Below the pieces are notes generated by a model, which was not told the DNA's origin, did no database searches, and saw nothing but the letters and a program-made list of their open reading frames with translations. The position numbers and the translations under genes were made by a program. A stretch of DNA of 64,000 nucleotides from Comamonadaceae bacterium UBA2121 (GTDB lineage Bacteria; Pseudomonadota; Gammaproteobacteria; Burkholderiales; Burkholderiaceae_C): positions 1 through 64,000 of the forward strand of contig DCYB01000002.1 in NCBI GenBank assembly GCA_002331385.1. The letters are read 5' to 3'. Shown one piece after another: positions 7,834-16,573 of this stretch (positions are counted from its first letter, which is position 1; every line of letters starts with the position of its first letter).

Positions 7834-9060
7834 TCACTTCCTGGCGCAGGTTGTATCCGTTGCCGACAACCTTGGCATTTCCCGTCCGCTGCGAGAATGG
7901 AGCAAGAGGCCCGCACAGACCAGCGTCGGAAATGCCAGGAATCCAAAGCCGGCACGATACGAGCCAAACCACTCCGACAACGCGCCAAACATCGGAGGAC
8001 CCAGGACAACGCCCAGGAACGTCACTGCCAGCGTTCCGCCGGTGGCAACGCTGGCCAATCCGGGCGGGGCCTGTCGCGCGACCTCTGCCAGATAGACGCC
8101 ATTCCAACCTACTGCGGTTGCGCCAAACACGACGAGAACGGCCATGATCAGGAGGGTCGGTGTGTCGGGGCGCAACATGGCGGTTGCCAACGCTCCCATG
8201 GCCATCAGCACGGCCAGCGCCGCAAGCATCGTGCGTGCGCCCGTATATCGATCCGCCAGCCATCCCCAAAGTATCCGCCCTGCCATACCGCCTACTTGCG
8301 CGATCGAGAGTGCCGCGCCCGCAGCCACCAGGGTGTAAGCCAGAGTCACGTTCAAAAAAGTGACGAGATACGTCGTCAGTGAAAGCTGCGCCATCGAAAA
8401 CACAAATGAACATGCCGCTAGCATGCGCAGCGCAGGGTGCTTGAGGACCAGGCGAATCGGTTGCACCAGTCCTCCCAGCACCAATGGTTGCGCCTTGTCT
8501 CGATCGGCATCCAGGTGAGCGCACAAGGGCTGCGCAATCAACGCGCAGACAAGATTCGCGGCAGCCGACACCAGCAATGCCCCTTGCCACCCCAACAGCA
8601 GCAGCACGCCCGGCACAAATGCCCCAGCCAGGACACCCCCCAAAGGCACACCTGTCTGCTTGATGGAGAACACCAGCGACATGCGCCGGGGATCTGTGGT
8701 CCTTGCCAACAAATGCGAACTGGCTGGCGTGATAGGTCCGTAGCCGAACCCGATCAACACGGCGCCAACGGACATCGCCCACGGAGAGGGTATGGCGCAC
8801 AAGGCCAATCCTAGAGCGCACAGGACCAAGCCGATCTGACTCACGCGGATTGCGCCCAATCGTTTGACCGTTGTCCCCGCGGCCAAGCTTGCCAACATCG
8901 CACCCGCATAAACAATGGCCACGTACACACCGATCAACGCGGGCGAAACGCCCACCGCCTTGGCCACATCCGGCGCCATGACGGGAAGCGTCAATAACGC
9001 CATCGCGACCATTGCCTGAATCGCCAGCGTTATCGAGAGAGGAACCCAGGCGCGATTCAT
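7834..9060 (-). CDS. MFS transporter, last gene of a catabolic operon, 408 aa
   Basis: This is a 12-helix major facilitator with a CynX/NimT-like look (LTLPVMAPDVAKAVGVSPAL at the first loop, RRMSLVFSIKQTGVPLGG in the middle). The start at 9060 overlaps the GntR stop by 4 bp, so it is translationally coupled to the regulator and lies at the 3' end of the seven-gene operon. The operon's CoA-transferase, dehydrogenase and hydratase suggest import of an organic acid, or possibly efflux. The substrate is not predictable from sequence. Confidence 0.88.
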   Translation of the reverse strand: MNRAWVPLSITLAIQAMVAMALLTLPVMAPDVAKAVGVSPALIGVYVAIVYAGAMLASLAAGTTVKRLGAIRVSQIGLVLCALGLALCAIPSPWAMSVGAVLIGFGYGPITPASSHLLARTTDPRRMSLVFSIKQTGVPLGGVLAGAFVPGVLLLLGWQGALLVSAAANLVCALIAQPLCAHLDADRDKAQPLVLGGLVQPIRLVLKHPALRMLAACSFVFSMAQLSLTTYLVTFLNVTLAYTLVAAGAALSIAQVGGMAGRILWGWLADRYTGARTMLAALAVLMAMGALATAMLRPDTPTLLIMAVLVVFGATAVGWNGVYLAEVARQAPPGLASVATGGTLAVTFLGVVLGPPMFGALSEWFGSYRAGFGFLAFPTLVCAGLLLHSRSGREMPRLSATDTTCARK

Positions 9061-9860
9061 ACCGTGACGGCCTTGGCTCCCACACCCCACTCCCGGCGCA
9101 GAACCGTTGAATAACTAAAACTCTCGGCCGGGTGAATACTGATTGCAAGCTCTACCAGTTGATTGAGCTTGTTGCGGTACTTTCGGCATACCCACAAGCC
9201 TGCGCCACCACGCGCCACATGGAGCATCTGCGCTTGTTCATCACTGAGCAGTACGGCACGAATTTCCTGCTCAACCGACACGATCACTTCGCCAAATTGC
9301 TGTTCGATCGCAGCATGGACAGCTCCTCCCAGAGGCCCGCTCAACCCCTGTATGGAGCGGAACGCGGGATGCAGCCACAAGTCCGTCACACAAATAGGTT
9401 CGGGAGCAGCCGGTGCCCTGCGTCTGCCTTTCAGGTGCAACCACACTTCGCCCGCATTCCCCTCGACCAACCGGGCCTGCTGCGTATCGATCTGAACCGT
9501 TTCACTCGACTCGATGTGGAGCGTCGTTTCGGTTGCATATTGATAGAGGTCGCTCACTTCCGCAATGCTCTGGCGGTAACCAGTGGTGGCCGATCGAGCG
9601 CATACCGTGCTGCCGACCCGGGGCTGCCTGACAACCAGACCCAAACTCACCAATTTCTTGACAGCCTCTCTGGCCGTGGACCTGCTCACGCCAAATTGCT
9701 CGCACAGTTCGAATTCGGTCGGAAGTTGCGCCCCCACGGGATACTTGCCACTTTCGATCTCATTGAGCAGCGTTTGGGCCAGCTGCACGTATCGCGGCTG
9801 GCCGCCAACAATGGCCGGATTGGGTAAGCGGTTGCTTGAAAATTCAGTGTCAGTGTTCAT
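9057..9860 (-). CDS. GntR-family regulator (HutC/UTRA subgroup) inside the operon, 267 aa
   Basis: The N-terminal winged helix (about 22-90) has the GntR signature GAQLPTEFELCEQFGVSRST followed by AREAVKKLVSLGLV. The C-terminal part (about 105-260) looks like a UTRA ligand-binding domain. Its stop overlaps the MFS start and its start overlaps the CoA-transferase stop, each by 4 bp. It therefore probably represses its own operon and responds to the substrate or a CoA-linked intermediate. A candidate operator lies in the promoter region at 15317-15328. Confidence 0.92.
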   Translation of the reverse strand: MNTDTEFSSNRLPNPAIVGGQPRYVQLAQTLLNEIESGKYPVGAQLPTEFELCEQFGVSRSTAREAVKKLVSLGLVVRQPRVGSTVCARSATTGYRQSIAEVSDLYQYATETTLHIESSETVQIDTQQARLVEGNAGEVWLHLKGRRRAPAAPEPICVTDLWLHPAFRSIQGLSGPLGGAVHAAIEQQFGEVIVSVEQEIRAVLLSDEQAQMLHVARGGAGLWVCRKYRNKLNQLVELAISIHPAESFSYSTVLRREWGVGAKAVTV

Positions 9861-11095
9861 ATCACGGAGCGCTCGCGCAGTCGGGCGATGTCCTGTGCAT
9901 CGTATCCGACTTGCCCGAGAATTTCGCTCGTGTCTGCGCCCATGGCAGGGGCAGGTTGAAGCGGGTGCTCACCTGCTCTGACCGGAGAGGCGACCATGCG
10001 GATGGTGCCTCCGGAATGTGCAAAATCCAACACCCGCTCCTGCTCTGCCACGAAGTCACTGTCCAACGCTTGCTGGACGTCGTAGACCGGCGCTGCAGGC
10101 ACTTTGCCTGCAAATCGACGCATCCACTCTTGTGTCGTCTGTGTTTGCAGGACTTCGTCAAGTTCGGCCGTCAGGCGATCCCGATTCAACAGCCGATCTT
10201 TGAACGTGCGGTAGTGTGGATCCTCCTTCCACTCGGGTCGGTATACGCACCCCGCCAAAACGCCGAAGAATTTCTCTTTATTGCACATCAGAAAGATCCA
10301 GCCATCCTGCGTTTTGTAGAGCTGACTCGGTGTAAGCGAAGGGTGGCTGGAACGCGGCTCTCGCCCGATGGCTTGCCCTGCATTGAGGTACCAGGTGGCC
10401 ACATAGGCCAGATTGTGCAGCGCCACATCGAAAAGGCTGACATCGATATCGCGCCCGACTCCAGTGCTTCGCGCTCCGATCACTCCTGCCAGAAGGCCCA
10501 TCGCTGCCGTTGTTCCCGTCATCAAATCGATGATCGACAACCCCATTCTCGATGGAGGTCCATCTGGCTCGCCAGTGAGAGACAAGTACCCCGCCTCCGC
10601 CTGCATCAGATAATCGTAGCCGGGCCACGCGGCGCGGGATCCAGTGCGGCCGTAAGCGGACAGGTGCCCGCAAATCAATTGCGGATTGACCTCCGCAAGC
10701 TGCTCGTAGGTCAGGCCCAACTTAATGGGCAAATCCCCTCTCAGGTTGTTGAACACGACATCTGCCGTGGCGGCCAGGGCACGCAGAATTTTCTGCCCCT
10801 CTTCCTGCTTCAGGTCTAGGGTAATGCTTTTCTTGTTCCGGTTGAATGACTGGTAGAAATGGCTGTCTTCCGGACCGAAATAATGGGGACCGACAGCCCT
10901 TCCAACGTCACCACCATCGTGCGGATTCTCGATCTTGATGACTTCCGCTCCGAGATCGGCGAGGTGCTGCGTACCAAACGGACCCGCCCCGTATTGCTCG
11001 ACTGCAATGATTCGCACGCCTGCGAGCGGCAGCGGCGCAGAGGACGGAGCGCCAGGAGACGCCGTTGCCTGGGTCATTCTGTCTTTTGCGTTCAC
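9857..11095 (-). CDS. Class III CoA-transferase (CaiB/BaiF family), 412 aa
   Basis: The enzyme transfers CoA between carboxylic acids, probably activating the substrate of the operon. The family N-terminus (LAGVRIIAVEQYGAGPFGTQ and LADLGAEVIKIENP) and the segment GYDYLMQAEAGYLSLTGEPD are visible; the aspartate of that segment is the expected catalytic residue. The length is normal. It overlaps both the acyl-CoA dehydrogenase stop and the GntR start by 4 bp. The acyl substrate is unknown; a short dicarboxylic or branched acid is an inference from the hydratase and dehydrogenase partners. Confidence 0.93.
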   Translation of the reverse strand: MNAKDRMTQATASPGAPSSAPLPLAGVRIIAVEQYGAGPFGTQHLADLGAEVIKIENPHDGGDVGRAVGPHYFGPEDSHFYQSFNRNKKSITLDLKQEEGQKILRALAATADVVFNNLRGDLPIKLGLTYEQLAEVNPQLICGHLSAYGRTGSRAAWPGYDYLMQAEAGYLSLTGEPDGPPSRMGLSIIDLMTGTTAAMGLLAGVIGARSTGVGRDIDVSLFDVALHNLAYVATWYLNAGQAIGREPRSSHPSLTPSQLYKTQDGWIFLMCNKEKFFGVLAGCVYRPEWKEDPHYRTFKDRLLNRDRLTAELDEVLQTQTTQEWMRRFAGKVPAAPVYDVQQALDSDFVAEQERVLDFAHSGGTIRMVASPVRAGEHPLQPAPAMGADTSEILGQVGYDAQDIARLRERSVI

Positions 11096-12270
11096 ACCGG
11101 ATTCCTCTCGATGAGTTGCTTTGCGATGATGATGCGCTGAAGCTCGTTGGTCCCCTCTCCAATCAGCAGCAATGGGGCGTCACGGTAAAGACGCTCGACG
11201 TTGTACTCCTTGGAATAGCCATAGCCGCCAAAGATTCGCATGGCTTCCAACGCGTTTTCCTGCCCCGCTTCTGTGGCGAAGTATTTCGCCATACCCGCCT
11301 CCATATCACACCGCTCACCGCGATCAAACGCTTCTGCTGCGGCGTACACCAGCAATCGTGCGGCCTGCGTTCTCGTTGCCATTTCCCCAAGCTTCAGTTG
11401 AATCGCCTGATGTTGGGCGATCGGCTTTCCAAAGGTCTTGCGCACTTGCGCGTATGCCACTGCCTCATCCAGCGCAGCTTGCGCAACGCCCAAGCCTCGC
11501 GCAGCAACGTTGATACGCCCCAGCTCCAGGCCACCGAGCACTTGTTGCAAGCCCCTGCCCTCCACACCACCAATCAGGCAATCCACTGGAACACGATAAT
11601 TTTCGAAGCTGAGGGCGCAGGTATCTATGCCCTTGTAGCCCAGCTTCTCCAGCTTCTTGCTGACGATGAAGCCCTCCCCTTTTTCCGCAATGAGCAGGCT
11701 CATCCCCTTGTGACCGGGTTGCGCCTTGGGATCCGTCTTGACCAGCAGTGCAAGGCAGTTGCCGTACATGCTGTTGGTGATCCACATCTTGCTGCCATTC
11801 ACGATGTAGTGATCACCTTCACGCTTGGCGACGGTCCGGATGGATTGCAGGTCAGTCCCGGCGTCGGGTTCGGTCAGACCGACGCCGCCACGCAACTCCC
11901 CTGAAGCGAATAGCGGCAGATACTTGCGTTTTTGCGCTTCCGTACCAAAACGCTGGACCGCTGTGGCCATGATGAGGTGCGAATTGATGATCCCGGATAT
12001 CGACATCCAGACCGTGGAGATCCGTTCGATGATTTTCGCGTACGTCGCTGTCGACAGTCCGAGCCCACCGTATTCCGTTTCGATGATGCAGCCAAACAGT
12101 CCCATCTCCTTCATCTTCTCCACAATCTCTGCCGGGTAGACATCGTCGTGCTCCAGCTTGTGCACATGCGGTTTGACTTCCGTGGCGAGAAAACGATCTA
12201 GCGAATCCAGAATGAGCATCTCCTGTTCGGAGTCTTGCAATGGAGTTGGCTGACGAGCGTTCATCTTCAT
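11092..12270 (-). CDS. Acyl-CoA dehydrogenase, 392 aa
   Basis: This FAD enzyme introduces an alpha,beta double bond into an acyl-CoA. The family layout is present: an N-terminal helical domain, the FAD/substrate segment VGLTEPDAGTDLQSIRT, KMWITNSMYGN, and the C-terminal RIFGGYGYSKEYNVERLYRD. The expected catalytic glutamate is in GEGTNEL near residue 375. It overlaps MmgE/PrpD upstream and the CoA-transferase downstream by 4 bp each. It should act after CoA activation and before the MaoC-type hydratase. Confidence 0.93.
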   Translation of the reverse strand: MKMNARQPTPLQDSEQEMLILDSLDRFLATEVKPHVHKLEHDDVYPAEIVEKMKEMGLFGCIIETEYGGLGLSTATYAKIIERISTVWMSISGIINSHLIMATAVQRFGTEAQKRKYLPLFASGELRGGVGLTEPDAGTDLQSIRTVAKREGDHYIVNGSKMWITNSMYGNCLALLVKTDPKAQPGHKGMSLLIAEKGEGFIVSKKLEKLGYKGIDTCALSFENYRVPVDCLIGGVEGRGLQQVLGGLELGRINVAARGLGVAQAALDEAVAYAQVRKTFGKPIAQHQAIQLKLGEMATRTQAARLLVYAAAEAFDRGERCDMEAGMAKYFATEAGQENALEAMRIFGGYGYSKEYNVERLYRDAPLLLIGEGTNELQRIIIAKQLIERNPV

Positions 12271-13688
12271 TTCTCCCTTCGGGCCTGTACGCCCAGCAAT
12301 TGCGACAATTCAGCAGCAGTGCCCTGCTCTATTCCCAACACTGCATTAAGGATGTGATCAGCGCGAGATCTGTCCACCGCGCGCATCGCGTTTTCGTAGT
12401 ACTTGATGATCACGTCCTCGTTGCTGATCGGGCGACCTGGCGCGCCCCGATTCACGGGTTCTGCGTGACTCAGCCTGCGCCCATCGGCCAACTCCAACGT
12501 GACCTCGCCTCCGAAATAGCGAGGGAAATCGGCGTCTGGGTCTGGCACGCACAGTACCTTCGATGCCAGTGCCAACGTCTCGGGGTCCGTCCACGCGCCG
12601 GTTTCCAGAGCGTCCAATGAAAAGCGGCCATAGCGCAAGCCTGTAGCGATCGAATAGGGAACGCTGAATTGCGCTTCATATGCGTTGGCTGGCCGAAGTT
12701 TGTTTTCAACCGGTTCGCAAACGGCCTTCATGGCGCCCGTTGGTACTTTGGCGACGATGCGCTCAATCTCGGACCCGTCCCATTGCTTGCTCAAAATGCC
12801 GGCTGCATCTGCGAATGCATGAGTGAAGTGGCATGCAGGCACAGGCTTGACGGCCACGTTGCTGGTCTCCCAGACGATTCCCAGACCGTCGGTGATCATG
12901 CCGAGGTCACATTGGGAAAGCAGCGGACCGAGATGGCTTGCGTACAGCCCGAACCGCCCCTCATAGGCAGCCCCCGGACCCACGAAGCCATTCTTTGCCA
13001 TGACGGCGGCCGTGATACCCGCCGCGCCCGCCCAGCCGGGATGAAAGCGCTTGGTCCACGCCCCATCTTCCAGACATTCAAGGCTGCCCGATGCCACGGA
13101 AAGCGCAATGCCCTGGGCGTTCACCAATGCCTGCGCAGGCAGGCCCAGCAAATGGGACGCCGCGAAAGTACACCCGAAGGTGCCGATCAACCCTGTGGGA
13201 TGAAACCCGATCTGATGAAAGCCGCCCCGGGCGGCCGCACCCAGCCGGGTCGCCGTCTCCATCCCGAGTACATACGCCGCCAGCAAGGCTGCACCGGATG
13301 CGCCGTTGCGCGTCGCAAGACCAAAGGCCGCTGGCAGGACGGAGGTGGTGGCGTGAATCACTCCCGAGGGATGGGTATCGTCATAGTCCAGTCCATGGAT
13401 GAGCAACGCGTTCATGATGACCGCATCACGCAAGGGCAGTTTCAGTCCATGCCCAATGACCGGAACGTCTCCGCCAACTCCGGCAAGCTCTCGCAGGCCA
13501 TTCAAGGCAACGCGCGAAAAATCCCATTGTGTCGAGGCAAGCGCAATTCCCAACGCGTCCAGCATCAGATGCGTGGCGCGTTGCCTGACCGCGATGGGCA
13601 CAGCCTCCAGAGTGAAGTCCTTCGCGAAATCAGCGAGGCGCGCCGATATATGGGTTGCCTGCGCCAGATCGGGATCTGAATGGGTCAT
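12267..13688 (-). CDS. MmgE/PrpD-family protein, 473 aa
   Basis: The family includes 2-methylcitrate dehydratase (PrpD), cis-aconitate decarboxylase and uncharacterised relatives. Family segments are visible: GLDYDDTHPSGVIHATTSVL at about 100-120, then GFHPTGLIGTFG and CHFTHAFADA. The enzyme acts on polycarboxylic acids by dehydration or decarboxylation. Its position between the receptor gene and the acyl-CoA dehydrogenase suggests it processes the imported acid. The start is 3 bp past the Bug stop, and the protein is full length. Confidence 0.9.
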   Translation of the reverse strand: MTHSDPDLAQATHISARLADFAKDFTLEAVPIAVRQRATHLMLDALGIALASTQWDFSRVALNGLRELAGVGGDVPVIGHGLKLPLRDAVIMNALLIHGLDYDDTHPSGVIHATTSVLPAAFGLATRNGASGAALLAAYVLGMETATRLGAAARGGFHQIGFHPTGLIGTFGCTFAASHLLGLPAQALVNAQGIALSVASGSLECLEDGAWTKRFHPGWAGAAGITAAVMAKNGFVGPGAAYEGRFGLYASHLGPLLSQCDLGMITDGLGIVWETSNVAVKPVPACHFTHAFADAAGILSKQWDGSEIERIVAKVPTGAMKAVCEPVENKLRPANAYEAQFSVPYSIATGLRYGRFSLDALETGAWTDPETLALASKVLCVPDPDADFPRYFGGEVTLELADGRRLSHAEPVNRGAPGRPISNEDVIIKYYENAMRAVDRSRADHILNAVLGIEQGTAAELSQLLGVQARREK

Positions 13689-13691
13689 CTT

Positions 13692-14672
13692 TCAGTCCAC
13701 CTTTGCCCCGGACAACTTCACCGCCACGGCCCATTTGTCAATTTCGGACTGGATGAACTTGCTGAACTCGTCCGGCTTCATCAATGCGGCTTCGGCACCG
13801 AGTGCATTGAGTTGCTCGTTGACATCCGGAGCATCGCGCCAGCTGCTCGCCAGAGCCTTGTACAAGGTATCGATCACCTCTTTCGGGGTGCCCTTGGGCG
13901 CGGCCAGTCCAATCCAGGCTGGTGCCACAAAATGGCCCAGTCCTGCCTCCTGCATGGTCGGCACGTTGGGGGCGGCGGCATTTCGCTTTTCACTGGCCAC
14001 CGCAAGAATGCGCAACTTGCCTGAGCGCATGTGCGGCAACAGCGCAGGGCCGGTATCGATCATGGTGGTGATTTGCCCGCCGATGAGATCCGTCACCGCT
14101 GCAGGACTGCCCTTGTAAGGCACATGGGTCATGTCGATGCCCAGATCATGTTTGAGCAGCTCCATCGTCAAGTGACTCGTCACGCCACTCCCGCCCGAGC
14201 CGTAATTGAGCTTGCTAGGAGACGTTTTGGCCAACTTCACCAGATCAGCCGCCGTCTGCGCGGGCACCTGGGGATTGACGGCGAGAAACAAGGGAACCAC
14301 CGACAAAATGCTGACGGGAACAAAATCCCTCAGCGGGTGATAGGGCAGTTTCCCATACAGACTCGGGTTGATCGCCATCGTGCCGCTGGAGCCGACGACC
14401 AGCGTATAACCGTCCGCCGGCGCTTTGGCCACCAACTCCGAGCCGATGATTCCAGCCGCGCCAGGCTTGTTGTCCACGACCACCGGCTGCCCCATGGCGT
14501 CCTGCAGCTTTTTGGCGGCGATACGGGCAATCATGTCCGTCGCTTGTCCAGGCGGGAAGCCGACGACGATGCGAATCGGCTTGTCCGGATAAGCGGCGTG
14601 TGCCGTGACTCCAAAAGCCGCCAATCCCAGCGCTGTGATGGCTGCACGCCATGTTCCGAACAGAAGTTTCAT
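13692..14672 (-). CDS. Bug/TctC-family periplasmic substrate-binding protein, 326 aa
   Basis: The protein has a signal peptide ending about AHA-AYPDKPIRIVV (residues 1-27). The family motifs GFPPGQATDMIAR, DNKPGAAGIIGSE and ADGYTLVVGSSGT follow. Bug proteins bind carboxylates or amides in the periplasm and may feed tripartite tricarboxylate transporters. No TctA/TctB partner is in the window. ATG 14672 has a strong aaaggag site. The gene lies second in the operon, after maoC, so it likely captures the pathway substrate. Confidence 0.93.
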   Translation of the reverse strand: MKLLFGTWRAAITALGLAAFGVTAHAAYPDKPIRIVVGFPPGQATDMIARIAAKKLQDAMGQPVVVDNKPGAAGIIGSELVAKAPADGYTLVVGSSGTMAINPSLYGKLPYHPLRDFVPVSILSVVPLFLAVNPQVPAQTAADLVKLAKTSPSKLNYGSGGSGVTSHLTMELLKHDLGIDMTHVPYKGSPAAVTDLIGGQITTMIDTGPALLPHMRSGKLRILAVASEKRNAAAPNVPTMQEAGLGHFVAPAWIGLAAPKGTPKEVIDTLYKALASSWRDAPDVNEQLNALGAEAALMKPDEFSKFIQSEIDKWAVAVKLSGAKVD

Positions 14673-14730
14673 GTGGAAGTCTCCTTTTGGGTGGGTTGCG
14701 CAGGACAACCGTTGTTTTCGACGCCTCAAT

Positions 14731-15237
14731 TCAACGGTCTTCGACGCCGTGTCCCCGTTTCGGGATGAGGGACATGCGCACGAACTCCATCACCATGACC
14801 CCGTCCTGATTGAATCCACGGGTGAGCGTGGTCACGATCCCTTGCGTCGGTCGGCTTTGGGAAGGCCGCACCTCCAAAACCTCAGACTCCGCGTACAACG
14901 TGTCGCCGCCAAAAACGGGCGCAGTCAACCGGATCTCCTTCCAGCCGAGATTGGCGATCGCCTTGGCACTGACGTCACTCACGGTCATCCCCAGCACCAC
15001 CGCAAGTGACAGACCACTGTTCACCAGCAAGCGCCCAAACTCACTCTTGCTCGCAAAGTTGGCATCGCAATGCATCGGATGCGCATTCATCGTCATCAGC
15101 GAGAACTGAATGTTGTCGTTGTCCGTGATCGTTCGGCCAGGCCGATGCTCGTACACGTCCCCCACCTTGAAATCCTCGAGATAGCGCCCGTAGGACGCGC
15201 GATAACGCTGAGGGCCAATTTCAATCGCTGACTGCAT
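14731..15237 (-). CDS. MaoC-family enoyl-CoA hydratase/dehydratase, 168 aa
   Basis: This single hot-dog-fold hydratase is the first gene of the seven-gene operon. The region YGRYLEDFKVGDVYEHRPGR followed by TITDNDNIQFSLMTMNAHPM and HCDANFA matches the MaoC family hydratase motif, which holds the catalytic Asp/His pair. Relatives include mesaconyl-CoA and itaconyl-CoA hydratases. The start at 15237 has aaggagcg upstream; an in-frame extension to 15447 would run through the AT-rich promoter region and is rejected. It probably hydrates the enoyl-CoA made by the acyl-CoA dehydrogenase. Confidence 0.9.
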   Translation of the reverse strand: MQSAIEIGPQRYRASYGRYLEDFKVGDVYEHRPGRTITDNDNIQFSLMTMNAHPMHCDANFASKSEFGRLLVNSGLSLAVVLGMTVSDVSAKAIANLGWKEIRLTAPVFGGDTLYAESEVLEVRPSQSRPTQGIVTTLTRGFNQDGVMVMEFVRMSLIPKRGHGVEDR

Positions 15238-15514
15238 GAACAACGCTCCTTGGAGAGAGAAAACCTGACTGCTGGAATGGCTGGGAGAAAAAAATTTAAT
15301 TGTTTTATTTAAACATTTGTAATGACAATTAATATAGACACGGACAAGCACTCTCAAAATGGGGGAAACCCGGGGACGCAATCCAATGAACGCCATCACA
15401 GGCCCATGCGATCCGTCCTGGTATCGGAGGCAGACTCCGCACATCAACCTTTGCGTACGGCGATCGTTGTTTCACGGGTCGCACGCTATAGTCTTGGGTT
15501 CAGTCCAGATTGCC
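15238..15514. promoter_or_regulatory. Divergent promoter region between the GntR-containing operon and selU
   Basis: This 277-bp gap is strikingly AT-rich between about 15285 and 15340, unlike the surrounding DNA. It must hold the leftward promoter of the catabolic operon and probably also the rightward selU promoter. Within it TTGT-AATG-ACAA (15317-15328) is an inverted repeat with the GT-N4-AC core of GntR/HutC-type operators. A further TTAATTGT lies near 15295. Exact start sites cannot be assigned. Confidence 0.5.
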
Positions 15515-16573
15515 ATGTCCCACTACCAACCCGTCCGCCCTGCCGATATCTCCCGTTTCGACGCCATCGTCGATGCGCGTTCGCCCAGCGAATTCGCGCT
15601 GGACCACATTCCCGGCGCGATCAATTGCCCGGTGCTCGATGACGAGGAGCGCGCCATCGTGGGCACCTTGTATGTGCAGCAAGGCGCGTTTGAAGCGCGG
15701 CGTGTGGGCGGAGCCATGGTGGCGGCCAATCTGGCCAGACATCTGCGGGAGCAGTTTGCCGAGATGCCCGAGCGCTGGAAGCCGCTGGTCTATTGCTGGC
15801 GCGGCGGCATGCGCAGCGGCTCGATGGTGCAGTGGATGCGTCTGGTGGGCTGGGACGCGCAGCAGCTGGCGGGCGGCTATAAGTCGTTTCGCCGGCATGT
15901 GATTGCGCAGATCGAATCGATTGTTCCGCAGCTCAACCTGCGCGTGGTTCTGGGTGCCACGGGAAGCGCCAAGACGCGTGTATTGCAGGCGCTGGAGGCG
16001 CAAGGCGCGCAGGTGCTCGATCTGGAACACTGCGCGCGGCACAAGGGCTCGCTGCTCGGCAACTTGCCCGGTGTGGAGCAGCCGTCGCAAAAAAGTTTTG
16101 AAACCCAAGTGGCCACGGTGCTGGAGCAAGTGGACCTCTCGCGCCCGTTGTATGTGGAAGGCGAAAGCGCGCGCATCGGGCGCATTTCCGTGCCGCCGAT
16201 ACTGGTAGCGCACATGCGTTCGTCCGTGGCGATTGAGGTCGCCGCAACGCCTGAGGCACGATTGAATTACCTGCTGCGCGACTATGCCTACCTGGGCGAC
16301 GACGTGGACAGCCTCATCGACAAGCTGGGCGTGCTGACAGAGCTGCAAGGCAAGGAAACCGTAGGCCGCTGGCAAGATTGGGCGCGCAACAAGGACCTGC
16401 CGCACCTGTTCGGCGAACTGATGACTCTGCATTACGACCCGCACTACGAGCGCTCGCAGTCCAACCACTTCACGCAGTGGGACCAGCGCCATCGCGTCGA
16501 GGCGGCAGCGCTGGAACAAGCGGACATCGAACGCATCGCCGCGCAGATCCTGGCGCTGGAAACGACGGCCTGA
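15515..16573 (+). CDS. selU (mnmH): tRNA 2-selenouridine synthase, 352 aa
   Basis: The enzyme replaces sulfur of 2-thiouridine at the tRNA wobble position with selenium from selenophosphate. It has an N-terminal rhodanese domain whose active-site loop YCWRGGMRSGSM contains Cys94. A P-loop domain follows from about 142, with GATGSAKT at 147-154. The usual last glycine of the Walker A motif is alanine (Ala152). The C-terminal DPHYERSQ-type segment is present. The start at 15515 is chosen because the upstream extension is non-conserved promoter DNA. selD in the same window supplies its substrate. Confidence 0.95.
   Translation: MSHYQPVRPADISRFDAIVDARSPSEFALDHIPGAINCPVLDDEERAIVGTLYVQQGAFEARRVGGAMVAANLARHLREQFAEMPERWKPLVYCWRGGMRSGSMVQWMRLVGWDAQQLAGGYKSFRRHVIAQIESIVPQLNLRVVLGATGSAKTRVLQALEAQGAQVLDLEHCARHKGSLLGNLPGVEQPSQKSFETQVATVLEQVDLSRPLYVEGESARIGRISVPPILVAHMRSSVAIEVAATPEARLNYLLRDYAYLGDDVDSLIDKLGVLTELQGKETVGRWQDWARNKDLPHLFGELMTLHYDPHYERSQSNHFTQWDQRHRVEAAALEQADIERIAAQILALETTA

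Noticed and set aside
7793..9148. Long minus-strand frame overlapping the MFS gene
   Set aside because: It is an alternative frame of the MFS and GntR region with no family resemblance, whereas the MFS frame has clear transmembrane periodicity and family motifs.
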